This document shows positions 37,354 to 46,073 of a stretch of 64,000 nt of DNA, in pieces. Both the position numbers and the translations under genes were made by a program. The notes beneath the pieces were generated by a model, which did no database searches, had not been told where the DNA came from, and worked only from the letters and a program-made list of their open reading frames with translations. How positions within the stretch are numbered: the first letter of the stretch is position 1; the number at the start of each line of letters is the position of its first letter. Origin of the DNA: Candidatus Accumulibacter similis (GTDB lineage Bacteria; Pseudomonadota; Gammaproteobacteria; Burkholderiales; Rhodocyclaceae); contig CP054595.1 of NCBI GenBank assembly GCA_013347225.1, forward strand, positions 3,716,415-3,780,414. Reading direction: 5' to 3'.

Positions 37354-38246
37354 GCCGGGTGGCCGGCATGGCGCCGACGATCGGCCGCACGGACGGCGGC
37401 CGGCTGGGTTTTCTCGCGCTCGGACTGGGCTACCTGCTGCTGATCGCCGTCTGCCTGTGGAGCTTCGCCGCCAGCGGCGACCTCGGCGGCGGCCGCAACC
37501 CGCTCGCCAACCTGCAGAAGACCTTCGCCGAGTTCGCCTCGCCGAGCTTCCTCGATCTCTGGTTCGGCAACCCGCGACTCGAGTACCGCAGCGACGACGG
37601 CAGCCTGCTGCGCGTCGAGGACCGGCGCAGCGTCGAGGCGGCTTTCCTCGGCGAACTCGCGCAGGCGAGTTGGACCACCTTCCGCATCGCCACCCTCGGC
37701 TCGCTGCTCGGCGCCCTGCTCGGCCTGCCGCTGGCGCTGCTGACGGCACGCAACCTCGGCGCGCCGCGCGCCGCCGCCTGGCTTGCCAAGGCCACCCTCG
37801 ACTGCATGCGCTCGATCCATACGCTGGTCTTCGGCCTCGTCCTCGTCGGCATCGTCGGCCTCGGACCGACCGCCGGCATCCTCGCCATCGCGCTGCATTC
37901 CTCGGGCACCTACGGCAAGCTCTTCGCCGAGTCGATCGAGAGCCTCGACATGGCAGCGATCGATGCCGTCCGCGGCGTCGGCGCCGGCCCGCTGCAGGTC
38001 TTCTTCAACGCCGTCTGGCCGCCGGTGCTGCCACAGTTCGTCTCCAGCCACCTCTACGTCTGGGAGTTCAACATCCGCGACTCGACGATCCTCGGCATCG
38101 TCGGCGCCGGTGGTCTCGGCCTGCTGATCAGCGAGGCGAGTGCGCTCTTCCAGTGGGGCCGGTTGTCGACCATCCTGCTCGTCGTCGTCCTGCTGGTCGC
38201 CTCCTTCGACGCGCTCAGCCGGCGGATCAGGCAGGCGCTGCAATGA
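37350..38246 (+). CDS. phnE: phosphonate/phosphite ABC transporter permease
   Basis: A 298-residue inner-membrane permease with an N-terminal helix (GFLALGLGYLLLIAVCLWSF), a periplasmic loop, and a five-helix binding-protein-dependent transport core. The EAA-type loop is ESLDMAAIDAVRGVGAGPLQ followed by VFFNAVWPPVLPQF, which couples to PhnC. RDSTILGIVGAGGLGLLISE is typical of PhnE. It overlaps phnD and phnC by 4 bp each. Confidence 0.92.
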   Translation: MSRVAGMAPTIGRTDGGRLGFLALGLGYLLLIAVCLWSFAASGDLGGGRNPLANLQKTFAEFASPSFLDLWFGNPRLEYRSDDGSLLRVEDRRSVEAAFLGELAQASWTTFRIATLGSLLGALLGLPLALLTARNLGAPRAAAWLAKATLDCMRSIHTLVFGLVLVGIVGLGPTAGILAIALHSSGTYGKLFAESIESLDMAAIDAVRGVGAGPLQVFFNAVWPPVLPQFVSSHLYVWEFNIRDSTILGIVGAGGLGLLISEASALFQWGRLSTILLVVVLLVASFDALSRRIRQALQ

Positions 38247-39106
38247 ATGCCGCCGTCGATGCCGCCAGCGGCATGCGGGGCGCGCCGCTGGTCGAGTTGC
38301 GCGGCGTCCGCTGCACCGCCGGCGGGCGGACGCTGCTGGCGGTCGATTCGCTCGCGATCACCGCCGGCGAGCGGGTCGCCATCGTCGGCCACAATGGCGC
38401 CGGCAAGTCGACGCTGCTGAAACTGGTCAGCGGCTTCGTCACCCCGGGCGAAGGGATCGTCACTGTCCTCGGGCAGCGGCTGCCACAGCCGTCGGCCGCC
38501 GCGCTGCGCGCGCTGCGCCGCGACGTCGGGCAGGTGATGCAGGGGCTGCACCTCGTCGCCCGCCTGTCGGCGCTCGAAAACGTCCTCATCGGCTGCCTCG
38601 GCAGGGTCGACGGCTGGCGGAGCTGGACGCGCTTCTTTCCCGCGGACGAGGTCGCCGCTGCCCGCCAGGCGCTGCACGCAGTCGGCATCGGCGATCGCTG
38701 TGCGACGCGCGCCGATCGCCTCTCGGGTGGCGAGCGGCAGAAGGTGGCGATCGCCCGCCTGCTGCTGCAACGGCCACGGCTGATCCTCGCCGACGAGCCG
38801 ACGGCGGCGCTCGATCCGGCGGCTGCCGGCGAAGTCTGCGCGCTGCTGGCGAACGCGGCCGGCGCGGATGCCGGCGTGACCCTGCTCAGCGTCGTGCACA
38901 GCCCTGCCCTGCTGCCGCTGCTCTGCGAGCGAGTCATCGGCCTCGCCAAGGGCCGCATCGTTTTCGACCTGCCGCTGGCAGCAGTCGGCGACGGTGCCCT
39001 CGCCAGCCTCTACCGCCCGCCGACCCGGCCACTGCCACTGCCCGGGCCCGGCACGACGGCAGCCGTGCCGGCCGGAGTGGCTGCCGGGGTGGCGTCCGGT
39101 TCATGA
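38243..39106 (+). CDS. phnC: phosphonate/phosphite ABC transporter ATP-binding protein
   Basis: A 287-residue ABC ATPase that powers import through PhnE. Walker A is GHNGAGKST, the Q loop is at QVMQGLHLVARLSALENVLI, the signature LSGGERQKVAIARLLLQ, Walker B LILADEPTAALD and the switch His in VVHSPALL. The loop Asn in GHNG replaces the more usual Ser/Pro. A Pro/Gly/Ala-rich C-terminal tail of about 35 residues is unusual for PhnC. Gene order D-E-C, rather than C-D-E, is found in many ptx/phn-like import operons. Confidence 0.9.
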   Translation: MNAAVDAASGMRGAPLVELRGVRCTAGGRTLLAVDSLAITAGERVAIVGHNGAGKSTLLKLVSGFVTPGEGIVTVLGQRLPQPSAAALRALRRDVGQVMQGLHLVARLSALENVLIGCLGRVDGWRSWTRFFPADEVAAARQALHAVGIGDRCATRADRLSGGERQKVAIARLLLQRPRLILADEPTAALDPAAAGEVCALLANAAGADAGVTLLSVVHSPALLPLLCERVIGLAKGRIVFDLPLAAVGDGALASLYRPPTRPLPLPGPGTTAAVPAGVAAGVASGS

Positions 39107-39266
39107 TGGGCTGCGAGCGATCGGGCGCTTTCAGCCACCCGCTTGCCGCTCCGGCGCCACAACCCCGGATCGTTGCTGCTGATGTTGACTGGTCTGGTCG
39201 ATCTCACGGCGGCTCTGCAGTGTAGCCGCCGGAGCTTCGCCAAGCACGCCTGGCGGCGCCTGGAAG

Positions 39267-39947
39267 CTATGCGCGCGACCGGCGTACAGCCCCCGCGCCG
39301 AGCAGCGCCAGGCTGAACAAGGCCAGACTGGCGGGCTCGGGTAGCTGACCGCCACCAGCGGAATCGCCTTCGACGACGACATTGTCGATCGCGAAGCTCT
39401 CATCGTCGCCGCCCTGCCAACCAGCGCCGGAAGCGAAGAACTCGATCGTGTGCGCGCCAGCCGACAGGTTACCGAGCGATAACGCCACCTTATACCCCTG
39501 GTCACCCCAACCCGCGACCGCGACATTTGGCCCATAGACGAGGTTGCTCAGTTCCGGGCCCGTACTGGGGGAGCCGAAGATGTCGAAGTTCTTCGAGTAG
39601 ATCGTCGTGCCGTCAAGCTTGACATTGAAAAAGTCGGGCCCACAACAATTGAATCCATCCCAGGAGTCGATCGCGGCGAGGTCGAAATTGAGCGTCACCG
39701 CGGTCGCGGCGCTGCCCAGAGAAAGCCCGAGCACCGACGAGGCGGCCGGATTTCCCAAGCTCGAATTGCGGAAATACTGGCTGCCGAAACCGTAGGCAGA
39801 AAAACCCTGCGACCCGGCCAGGAAACCTGCCCCCGACATGCCGGCAGCCGAGGCTTCAAAGTCGTTGGAGTAGAACACTGCGGCCTGGGCGGGCACCGCC
39901 AGCGCGGCGAGAAGGGCGAGGGTCAAGTTGGAAAGAAGTCTGGGCAT
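39267..39947 (-). CDS. PEP-CTERM sorting-domain protein
   Basis: A 226-residue exported protein. Signal peptide MPRLLSNLTLALLAALAVPA-QA, then a beta-sandwich-type domain (VFYSNDFEASAAGMSGAGFL; TLNFDLAAIDSWDGFNCCGP; GWQGGDDESFAIDNVVVEGD), related to carbohydrate-binding or concanavalin-like folds. The C-terminal signal is LPEPASLALFSLALLGAGA followed by VRRSRA, cleaved by an exosortase. The start at 39947 matches the signal peptide; the longer frame upstream has none. Transcription is very probably from the sigma-54 promoter at 40015-40030. Confidence 0.88.
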   Translation of the reverse strand: MPRLLSNLTLALLAALAVPAQAAVFYSNDFEASAAGMSGAGFLAGSQGFSAYGFGSQYFRNSSLGNPAASSVLGLSLGSAATAVTLNFDLAAIDSWDGFNCCGPDFFNVKLDGTTIYSKNFDIFGSPSTGPELSNLVYGPNVAVAGWGDQGYKVALSLGNLSAGAHTIEFFASGAGWQGGDDESFAIDNVVVEGDSAGGGQLPEPASLALFSLALLGAGAVRRSRA

Positions 39948-40014
39948 CGTGGTCTCCGGAGAAGGTGTGGTCGGTTCGCCCGTGCTGGCTATACACGGAA
40001 TGTATTCGAACCAG

Positions 40015-40030
40015 AGCAAACAGCGTGCCA
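40015..40030 (-). promoter_or_regulatory. sigma-54 (RpoN) -24/-12 promoter of the second PEP-CTERM gene
   Basis: On the minus strand TGGCACG-CTGT-TTGCT, again a full match to TGGCACG-N4-TTGCW. It lies 67 bp upstream of the ATG at 39947. The spacer bases differ from the copy at 12183-12198, so the two are not simply a recent duplication. Confidence 0.85.
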
Positions 40031-40301
40031 GAATCCGCCATGAAATAAAGTTGTTTAATCATCAACTGATTGCGAATGTGTCAAGGGTTTGCCGCTGGCG
40101 GCGTGTAAAATGCGCCGACACTTGGCAACCTTCGTTGGCGGCGACAACGCCCCAGCGCACGCCGTCAATCGGCTGCGGCGACGGCGGGCGAGGCACCCGA
40201 TCCGCAGCGTTGGCTGTTCTGGCGACGATGCTCGGCGGGTGAGCACGGATGTCGAATCAACATCACTGCAAATCACGGAGTATTACTCCACACCTCCAAC
40301 C

Positions 40302-40583
40302 ATGATCGAGCATGCTCCCACGTCGGCACTTGGCGGTGCTCCGGCACACACGCCCGCCCTGACGCTGCTCGGGCGGCACGAGGCAGGCATGACGACGCTC
40401 GCGCCAGTAGCTTCCGGGAACGGCAATGCGATCGACTTCGACCTCGAGCCGACGCCCTTCCACGTGCTGGAAGTTGGCGATCGATGCGCGCACGAAGACG
40501 GCGACCGGGTCGCCACGCGCGTGCGGGCGATCTCGCTGGCCCGGCTTGCCCGCGAACCGCGACTGGCGCACGCGGCGACATGA
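40302..40583 (+). CDS. small protein of unknown function upstream of a phosphoesterase
   Basis: A 93-residue frame starting MIEHAPTSALGGAPAHTPAL and containing AIDFDLEPTPFHVLEVGDRC. Its stop codon overlaps the ATG of the phosphoesterase gene (ATGA), the best evidence that it is real and co-translated. No family is recognised and no membrane or signal segment is seen. The 270 bp upstream (40031-40301) hold only the promoter region. Confidence 0.5.
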   Translation: MIEHAPTSALGGAPAHTPALTLLGRHEAGMTTLAPVASGNGNAIDFDLEPTPFHVLEVGDRCAHEDGDRVATRVRAISLARLAREPRLAHAAT

Positions 40584-41587
40584 GCGCTTGCCGGAAAGGG
40601 TTCAGCGACCGGCGCCTCGCGCCGCCCGCAATGACGCGGACTGCCGGCCGCGTCTGCCCCCTCGCCTACCGCTACGGCGCCGCCGCCCTGGCGCGTGCGC
40701 CCGAGCGGGTGGTCGACACCCTCTATGTCGTCGGCGGCCTGTACGGCAACCTGCCAGCGCTCGCGCGCGTCAGCGCCCTGTTCGCCGCCGAGGGTGGCAG
40801 CGCGGCGCTCTGTTTCAACGGCGACTTCAACTGGTTCGACGTAGACGATGCCAGCTTCGTCGCGATCAATGAAGGGGTGCTCGCCAACGAGGCGATCATC
40901 GGCAACGTCGAGGCCGAACTCGTTGCACCGCAGGCTGGCGCCGGCTGCGGCTGCGGCTATCCCGAATCGGTGGACGACGCGGTGGTCGAGCGCTCGAACC
41001 GCATCCACGCCCGCCTGCAGGCGACCGCCACACGCCATCCGGCGATCATCGGGCGCCTGGCGAAGCTGCCGATGTTCGCCCGCTACCGTGTCGGCGAGGT
41101 GACGGTCGGCGTCGTGCACGGCGACGCCGATTCGCTGGCCGGCTGGCGCTTCGCGGCCGCCGCGCTCGACGACGTCGGCAATCGGCAGTGGATCGACGAG
41201 GTGTTTGCCGCCGCCGCGGTCGATATCTTCGCCAGTACGCACACCTGCCTGCCGGCGCTGCGCTCGTTCGGCGAAGGCCATCGGCCGCGCGTCGTCATCA
41301 ACAACGGTGCCGCGGGGATGCCCAATTTCGCCGGCCAGCCGGACGGGCTGCTCACCCGGATTGCCCTCTCGCCGTCGCCACACCCGATGCTCTACGGCCT
41401 GCGTGCAGCCGGACTGCATGTGGACGCGCTGCCGATCGTCTTCGACGCCGGGCGCTGGCAGGAGCAGTTTCTCGCCAACTGGCCACCTGGATCGGCCGCC
41501 TGGTTGTCGTACTACGAACGCATCCGGAACGGGCCGCCGTACAGCCGGCAGCAAGCGATGCCGCCTGCCAGCGAGCCCCTGGCGTAG
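40580..41587 (+). CDS. calcineurin-like metallophosphoesterase-family protein
   Basis: A 335-residue protein with a degenerate metallophosphoesterase pattern: VVDTLYVVGGLYGNLPALAR, LCFNGDFNWFDVD (GD-x-x-x-x-D), NEAIIGNVEAEL in place of GNHE, VVHGDADS and ASTHTCLPAL, with VVINNGAAGMPNFAG. Several canonical His/Asp ligands are altered (the first D-x-H is not evident), so activity is uncertain. It overlaps the small gene upstream by 4 bp. Start chosen at the overlapping ATG (MSACRKGF). Confidence 0.7.
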   Translation: MSACRKGFSDRRLAPPAMTRTAGRVCPLAYRYGAAALARAPERVVDTLYVVGGLYGNLPALARVSALFAAEGGSAALCFNGDFNWFDVDDASFVAINEGVLANEAIIGNVEAELVAPQAGAGCGCGYPESVDDAVVERSNRIHARLQATATRHPAIIGRLAKLPMFARYRVGEVTVGVVHGDADSLAGWRFAAAALDDVGNRQWIDEVFAAAAVDIFASTHTCLPALRSFGEGHRPRVVINNGAAGMPNFAGQPDGLLTRIALSPSPHPMLYGLRAAGLHVDALPIVFDAGRWQEQFLANWPPGSAAWLSYYERIRNGPPYSRQQAMPPASEPLA

Positions 41588-41965
41588 CCGGAGCGGGCGG
41601 CAACGGCCTCAGGTGATCCCCACAAATGGTCCTGGCGAGTGTCATCGCGTCATGGTCAGCCGCTAACCGACACCATCAGCGACACCGGCAGCTCTGCGGC
41701 TTCCCGATTCGCGGGATTCGCTCCGGTTGTCGGGCTTCGTTCCTCAGCCCGACTCCACGCGCCCGCACCCAGCCTGCGGACGTTCACGCCCGAGATGCAC
41801 GCCCCACCACCATCAGGCAGAGCCAACAAGCAACCTGCAGCGGGTTGCCGAGGGCAAACAGGCCGACATGGATCGGCAAGCCGCGAAGTCGATGCACAGT
41901 ACAACCGCCAGCAGGCGACGCCTGTCAGCCAGCCGCTGCCGTGGCGCACCGCAGCGGCAACGGCC
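41588..41965 (-). pseudogene. remnant of a second TVP38/VTT-family gene
   Basis: About 380 bp without an intact gene. At about 41795-41895 on the minus strand a frame reads GLPIHVGLFALGNPLQVAC and continues WLCLMVVGRASRA. It aligns to GFLIYVGLFALGNLLQVPGW of the intact VTT gene next door. Only this internal stretch survives, so it is a decayed tandem paralogue. Confidence 0.5.
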
Positions 41966-42559
41966 TCAGCCGCCGCTACCGAGGATGCGGGCGACCTGGT
42001 CGAAGAACAGGCAATAGACGGCGATCGGCAACGGCAGGCCGAGCAGCGTGCCGGCGAGGTAGGCGCGGAAAGGGATTCCCGACAGGCCGAGGGCGACGTT
42101 GAGCGCCGGCATCGTCTGGAACATCAGGCGCAGGCCGGCGACCGCCAGCTCCGGCGACGAATCGAGCTGCGCGAAGAGCCACCGCGCCCACGGCTGGCGG
42201 AACTCGCGCAGCGCGTTGCCGCCGATCCGGCGGACGACGAGGAAGGTTGCGGCGCAGGCGGTGGCGGCGGCGAGATAGGTGAGCACGCCGCCGTGCGCCG
42301 GCCCGAGCGCCACCACCGCCGCCGCCAGGAAGAGCCAGCCCGGAACCTGCAGCAGGTTGCCGAGTGCGAACAGGCCGACGTAGATCAGGAATCCCCACAC
42401 CGGGTGCAGCAGCAGGCGCTGCCGGATCGCCTCGGCGCTGAAATGCTCGTCGGCCCCGAGCAACGCGCAGCCGGCGGCGAGCAGCGTCAGGAACGCGAAG
42501 ACGGCGAGCAGGCGGCCGTGCCGCACGAGCAAGGCGCGGCCGCGCGCGCCGGCAGTCAC
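41966..42559 (-). CDS. TVP38/TMEM64 (VTT/DedA-like) membrane protein
   Basis: A 197-residue integral membrane protein. HGRLLAVFAFLTLLAAGCAL forms the first helix, and the VTT domain follows: HPVWGFLIYVGLFALGNLLQ, ALGPAHGGVLTYLAAATACA, then the conserved loop LRLMFQTMPALNVALGLSGI and FRAYLAGTLLGLPLPIAVYC. VTT proteins are proposed lipid scramblases or transporters. GTG at 42559 is the best start; the longer frame upstream is Arg-rich antisense sequence. A VTT domain also forms the N-terminus of the fusion at 46074. Confidence 0.82.
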   Translation of the reverse strand: MTAGARGRALLVRHGRLLAVFAFLTLLAAGCALLGADEHFSAEAIRQRLLLHPVWGFLIYVGLFALGNLLQVPGWLFLAAAVVALGPAHGGVLTYLAAATACAATFLVVRRIGGNALREFRQPWARWLFAQLDSSPELAVAGLRLMFQTMPALNVALGLSGIPFRAYLAGTLLGLPLPIAVYCLFFDQVARILGSGG

Positions 42560-42689
42560 CGCCGCCTCGCCGGCAGCCGGGTGAGTTGGCGGCGGTCGAC
42601 GACGGCAGCGGCCGGCAGCAGCGCCGGGCGGGCCGCGCAACCACCGCCGGCCGCGCGGCACGCTTCCCGCTGCCGGCGGCTGCGCGCGC

Positions 42690-43193
42690 TCACGTGCGCA
42701 GCGCCGGCAGCGGCGTGCCTTTCGGCACGAAGGCGAGCGCGACGCCGTTGTTGCAGTAGCGCTTGCCGGTCGGTGGCGGGCCGTCGTTGAAGACGTGGCC
42801 CTGGTGGCCACCGCAGCGCGCGCAGTGGTACTCGGTGCGCGGGTAGATCAGTTTGTAGTCGGTCGATGTGCCGAGAGCACCCGGCAGCGCCTGCCAGAAG
42901 CTCGGCCAGCCGGTACCGCTGTCGTACTTGCTGGCGCTGTCGAACAGCGGGTTGGAACAGGCGGCGCAGACGTAGGTGCCCGCACGCTTCTCGTCGTTCA
43001 GCGGACTGCTGCCGGCGCGCTCGGTGCCCTCCTCGAACAGCACCTGGTACGCCGCCGGCGACACCAGCTGCTTCCATTCGGCGCGACTCTTCTGCAGCGG
43101 GAAGCTGCGCCCGCCACCGCCGGCAACGGCGAAGGGCAGCATGCCCAGGCCGAACAGGGCGCCGGCGGCGGTGATCAGTTGTCTGCGGTTCAT
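42690..43193 (-). CDS. msrB: peptide-methionine (R)-S-oxide reductase, exported
   Basis: A 167-residue MsrB. It repairs Met-R-sulfoxide in proteins. The zinc site is CAACSNPLF...CARCGGHQGHVF, and the catalytic Cys is in RYCNNGVALAFVP. GTGWPSFWQAL is family-diagnostic. An N-terminal export signal starts MNRRQLITAAGALFGLGMLP with a twin-arginine-like RRQ, so the enzyme probably acts in the periplasm, possibly via Tat. The ATG at 43193 matches this signal. Confidence 0.93.
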   Translation of the reverse strand: MNRRQLITAAGALFGLGMLPFAVAGGGGRSFPLQKSRAEWKQLVSPAAYQVLFEEGTERAGSSPLNDEKRAGTYVCAACSNPLFDSASKYDSGTGWPSFWQALPGALGTSTDYKLIYPRTEYHCARCGGHQGHVFNDGPPPTGKRYCNNGVALAFVPKGTPLPALRT

Positions 43194-43407
43194 CGTCTCT
43201 CTTCTCCGGTTGGGCACGACAGGCTCGGCAACCCAGGTCTCTTCGACCACGCTGCAGCGCCAGTGGTGCCACCTGCTGCGATTCTGGTGCCATTTGCTGC
43301 CGTTTCGTCGCCCGCGCCGGCTCTTTCCTTACAGCGCGCCGCGCACATTGCCACGCTTTCGCTACACTCGTCGACCTCGATCCGGAGAACTGCCAGGCCA
43401 ACCACCC

Positions 43408-44610
43408 ATGCCCTCCCACGACTCCGGCCGGCCAGGCGAGATCCTGCTCGTCGGCGGCGGCCACAGCCACGTCATCGTCCTGCGCGAACTCGGGTTGCGA
43501 CCGCTTGCCGGCGCCCGCCTGACGATCGTCTCGATCGCTGCCCGCACCCCCTACTCCGGCATGCTGCCGGGCTACGTCGCCGGGCATTACGACTTCGACC
43601 AGGTGCACATCGACCTGCCGCGGCTGGCGGCCTTCGCCGGCGCCCGCTTCGTCGCCGACGAGGTGATCGGCATCGATCGCGGCGCCCGCCTGGCGCACTG
43701 CCGCAGTGGCCGCAGCCTGCCATGGGATCTGCTTTCGATCAACGTCGGCTCGACGCCGCGCATCGACCTCGGCGTCACCGGCGCCGCGCACGTCGTGCCG
43801 GTGAAGCCGATCAGCGGCTTCAACCAGCGCTGGCTGGCGCTGCTGCAACGTGCGCGGCTGCTCGCCGCTGCCGGCAGCGCGGCTGCGCAACCGCTGACGA
43901 TCGCCGTCGTCGGCGGCGGCGCCGCCGGTGTCGAACTGCTGCTGGCCATGCAGTACCGCCTGCAACAGGAGTTCGCCACCCTGCGCGCCGACCCCGAGCG
44001 GCTGCGCTGGCACCTGCTGACGCGCGACGCGGACATCCTGCCGACGCACTCGCGCACCGTCCGGCAACAATTTCGCCGCGTGCTGGCGGCGCGTGGCGTG
44101 CAACTGCACCTCGCGGCTGCCGTCGATGACGCCGGTGCCGGCTGGCTGCAGTGGCAGGGGACGAACGGCGCCGGGCGGCTGGCCGCCGACGAGGTCGTCT
44201 GGGTGACCCGCGCGGGCGGCGCGCCGTGGCTGCGCGACAGCGGCCTGGCGGTCGATGACGACGGCTTCCTGTGCGTCGGCGAGACGCTGCAGGTGGCGGA
44301 CGAAGCGCACATCTTCGCCGCCGGTGACTGCGCGTCGATGATCGACCACCCGCGCGAGAAGGCGGGCGTCTTTGCCGTCCGCATGGGCCGGCCGCTGGCC
44401 GGCAACCTGCGCCGCGCCGTCGCCGGCGGCAAGCTCATCCACTTTCGCCCGCAGCGCCGCTGGCTGGCGCTGATCAGCACCGGCGACCGCTGTGCCGTAG
44501 CCTCGCGCGGCGCCTTCCTTGCCGCCGGCCGCTGGGTCTGGCACTGGAAGGACTGGATCGACCGCCGTTTCATGCGTCTCTTTGCCGATCTGCCCGGAGG
44601 AAGCGCGTGA
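43408..44610 (+). CDS. NDH-2-like FAD-dependent pyridine nucleotide-disulfide oxidoreductase (SelD-associated type)
   Basis: A 400-residue flavoprotein. The FAD-binding motif is LLVGGGHSHVIVLRELGLRP, where the GGGHSH form is typical of the oxidoreductase fused to or next to SelD selenophosphate synthase. TPYSGMLPGYVAGHYD, the NAD-binding AVVGGGAAGVELLLAMQYRL and the FAD-ribityl-binding HIFAAGDCASM follow. selD and ybbB are not in the window. The likely reaction is NAD(P)H oxidation with a quinone or unknown acceptor. Followed after 40 bp by a racemase gene. Confidence 0.87.
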   Translation: MPSHDSGRPGEILLVGGGHSHVIVLRELGLRPLAGARLTIVSIAARTPYSGMLPGYVAGHYDFDQVHIDLPRLAAFAGARFVADEVIGIDRGARLAHCRSGRSLPWDLLSINVGSTPRIDLGVTGAAHVVPVKPISGFNQRWLALLQRARLLAAAGSAAAQPLTIAVVGGGAAGVELLLAMQYRLQQEFATLRADPERLRWHLLTRDADILPTHSRTVRQQFRRVLAARGVQLHLAAAVDDAGAGWLQWQGTNGAGRLAADEVVWVTRAGGAPWLRDSGLAVDDDGFLCVGETLQVADEAHIFAAGDCASMIDHPREKAGVFAVRMGRPLAGNLRRAVAGGKLIHFRPQRRWLALISTGDRCAVASRGAFLAAGRWVWHWKDWIDRRFMRLFADLPGGSA

Positions 44611-44650
44611 AGCCGCCGGCCGGTGCAGCCGGGCAGATCCGGTGCGCGCG

Positions 44651-45343
44651 ATGAAGACGATCGGCCTCATCGGCGGCATGAGCTGGGAATCGACGCTGCC
44701 CTACTACCGGCGGATCAACGAAGAGGTCCGCGCCCGTCTCGGCGGCCTGCATTCGGCTAGGCTGATCCTCTACAGCGTCGACTTCCACGACGTCGAGCGG
44801 CTGCAGGAGGCGGGCGACTGGGATGCCGCCGGCGCCCTGCTGGCGCGGGCTGCGGTCGCGCTGCAGGCGGCCGGAGCCGACTTCCTGCTGCTGTGTACCA
44901 ACACCATGCACCGTGTCGCCGGCGAAATCGAAGCGGCGGTGACGATCCCCCTGCTGCACATCGCCGACGCGACGGCGACGGCGGTCGCCGATTCGGGGTA
45001 CCACACCGTCGGTCTGCTCGGCACACGCTTCACGATGGAGGAAGCCTTCTACCGCGACCGCCTGCAAGAGGTCCACGGCCTGCGCGTCGTCGTTCCCGCC
45101 GCCGCCGCGCGTGCCGCCGTCCATCGCATCATCTACGACGAACTCTGCCGCGGCATCATCCGCCGCGAGTCGCGCGAACTCTACCGGCAGGCGATCGACG
45201 AGCTGGCAGTGCAGGGGGCGCAGGCGATCATCCTTGGCTGCACAGAAATCGCGCTGCTCGTCGGCGCCCGCGACTCGCCGTTGCCCCTGTTCGACACCGC
45301 CACCCTGCACGCGCTGGCGGCGGTCGACCTGGCGCTGGCCTGA
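44651..45343 (+). CDS. aspartate/glutamate racemase family protein (YgeA-like)
   Basis: A 230-residue cofactor-independent amino-acid racemase. TIGLIGGMSWESTLPYYRRI is the family start. The two catalytic cysteines lie in LLLCTNTMHRVA and IILGCTEIALLV. It would interconvert L- and D-aspartate or a related amino acid for cell wall or signalling. It is 40 bp downstream of the NDH-like gene, likely in the same transcript although no functional link is known. Confidence 0.92.
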   Translation: MKTIGLIGGMSWESTLPYYRRINEEVRARLGGLHSARLILYSVDFHDVERLQEAGDWDAAGALLARAAVALQAAGADFLLLCTNTMHRVAGEIEAAVTIPLLHIADATATAVADSGYHTVGLLGTRFTMEEAFYRDRLQEVHGLRVVVPAAAARAAVHRIIYDELCRGIIRRESRELYRQAIDELAVQGAQAIILGCTEIALLVGARDSPLPLFDTATLHALAAVDLALA

Positions 45344-45390
45344 AGCGGCAGCGGTCGATGCGGCCGCGACGCCGCGGCGGCGGCGCGCGA

Positions 45391-45807
45391 TCAGCGGCGG
45401 ATGTCGACCTTCCAGCCGTCGCTGGTCCTGGCGAGAAACTGGACGGTCAGGACGTTGGGACCGTCGCGCGCCTCGAGCATCGCGTGCTCACCCTGCAGTT
45501 CGACCTTCTCGATCTGCTTGCGGCGCGCGGCGCCTTGGGCGCCGCCACGCATGCGGTCGAGGAACTGCCGGAAGCCGTCCTCGCCGAAGCTCGCTCGCAT
45601 GCCCTCCAGCTCGTCGAACTTGGCGGGCGTCATGTATGGCCGGGCGCCGTCGAGCCCGCCGGCGAGCAGCGCCTTCTCGTAGGCGAGGAACGCGTCGGCC
45701 GGCGGCGATTTCTGCGCCTGCGCGCCGCGGAGGGTCTGTGCCTGGCCAAAAGGAATGGTCAGGACGAAGACGACCAGAACTGCGAACATCCGTAGCATCT
45801 GTTTCAT
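45391..45807 (-). CDS. exported protein of unknown function
   Basis: A 138-residue protein with signal peptide MKQMLRMFAVLVVFVLTIPF-GQAQ. The mature part begins with a helix (DAFLAYEKALLAGGLDGARP) and ends in beta strands (VLTVQFLARTSDGWKVDIRR), an arrangement like NTF2-like/DUF4878 proteins. The A-x-x-A-x-x-A-L-L-x-G start and the W-K-V-D end fit but do not prove it. The 266 bp upstream, shared with the divergent fusion gene, hold no gene. Confidence 0.65.
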   Translation of the reverse strand: MKQMLRMFAVLVVFVLTIPFGQAQTLRGAQAQKSPPADAFLAYEKALLAGGLDGARPYMTPAKFDELEGMRASFGEDGFRQFLDRMRGGAQGAARRKQIEKVELQGEHAMLEARDGPNVLTVQFLARTSDGWKVDIRR

Positions 45808-46073
45808 CACGGTCTCCAGCAATGGATGGGGAACCCGGCGGTGCAGAGCGAGTATAGGGGTGCGTGTCAGACAGGGTCAATCGCAGGTATTCTTGCCGCA
45901 GCGGCTGGGGAACCGCCGCTGCAGCGTCCCGGGGCCGACTGATCCGCCGCGGTGAAGCGCGTAAGTTTTCACTGGCGACGGCGACGAAGCAGTGCCATCA
46001 GCAACCGCAACCCCCGGGCGAGGCGGCACATCGACACAGGCCCAACGCCCCGAACCCCAGCCCAGGAATGAGC

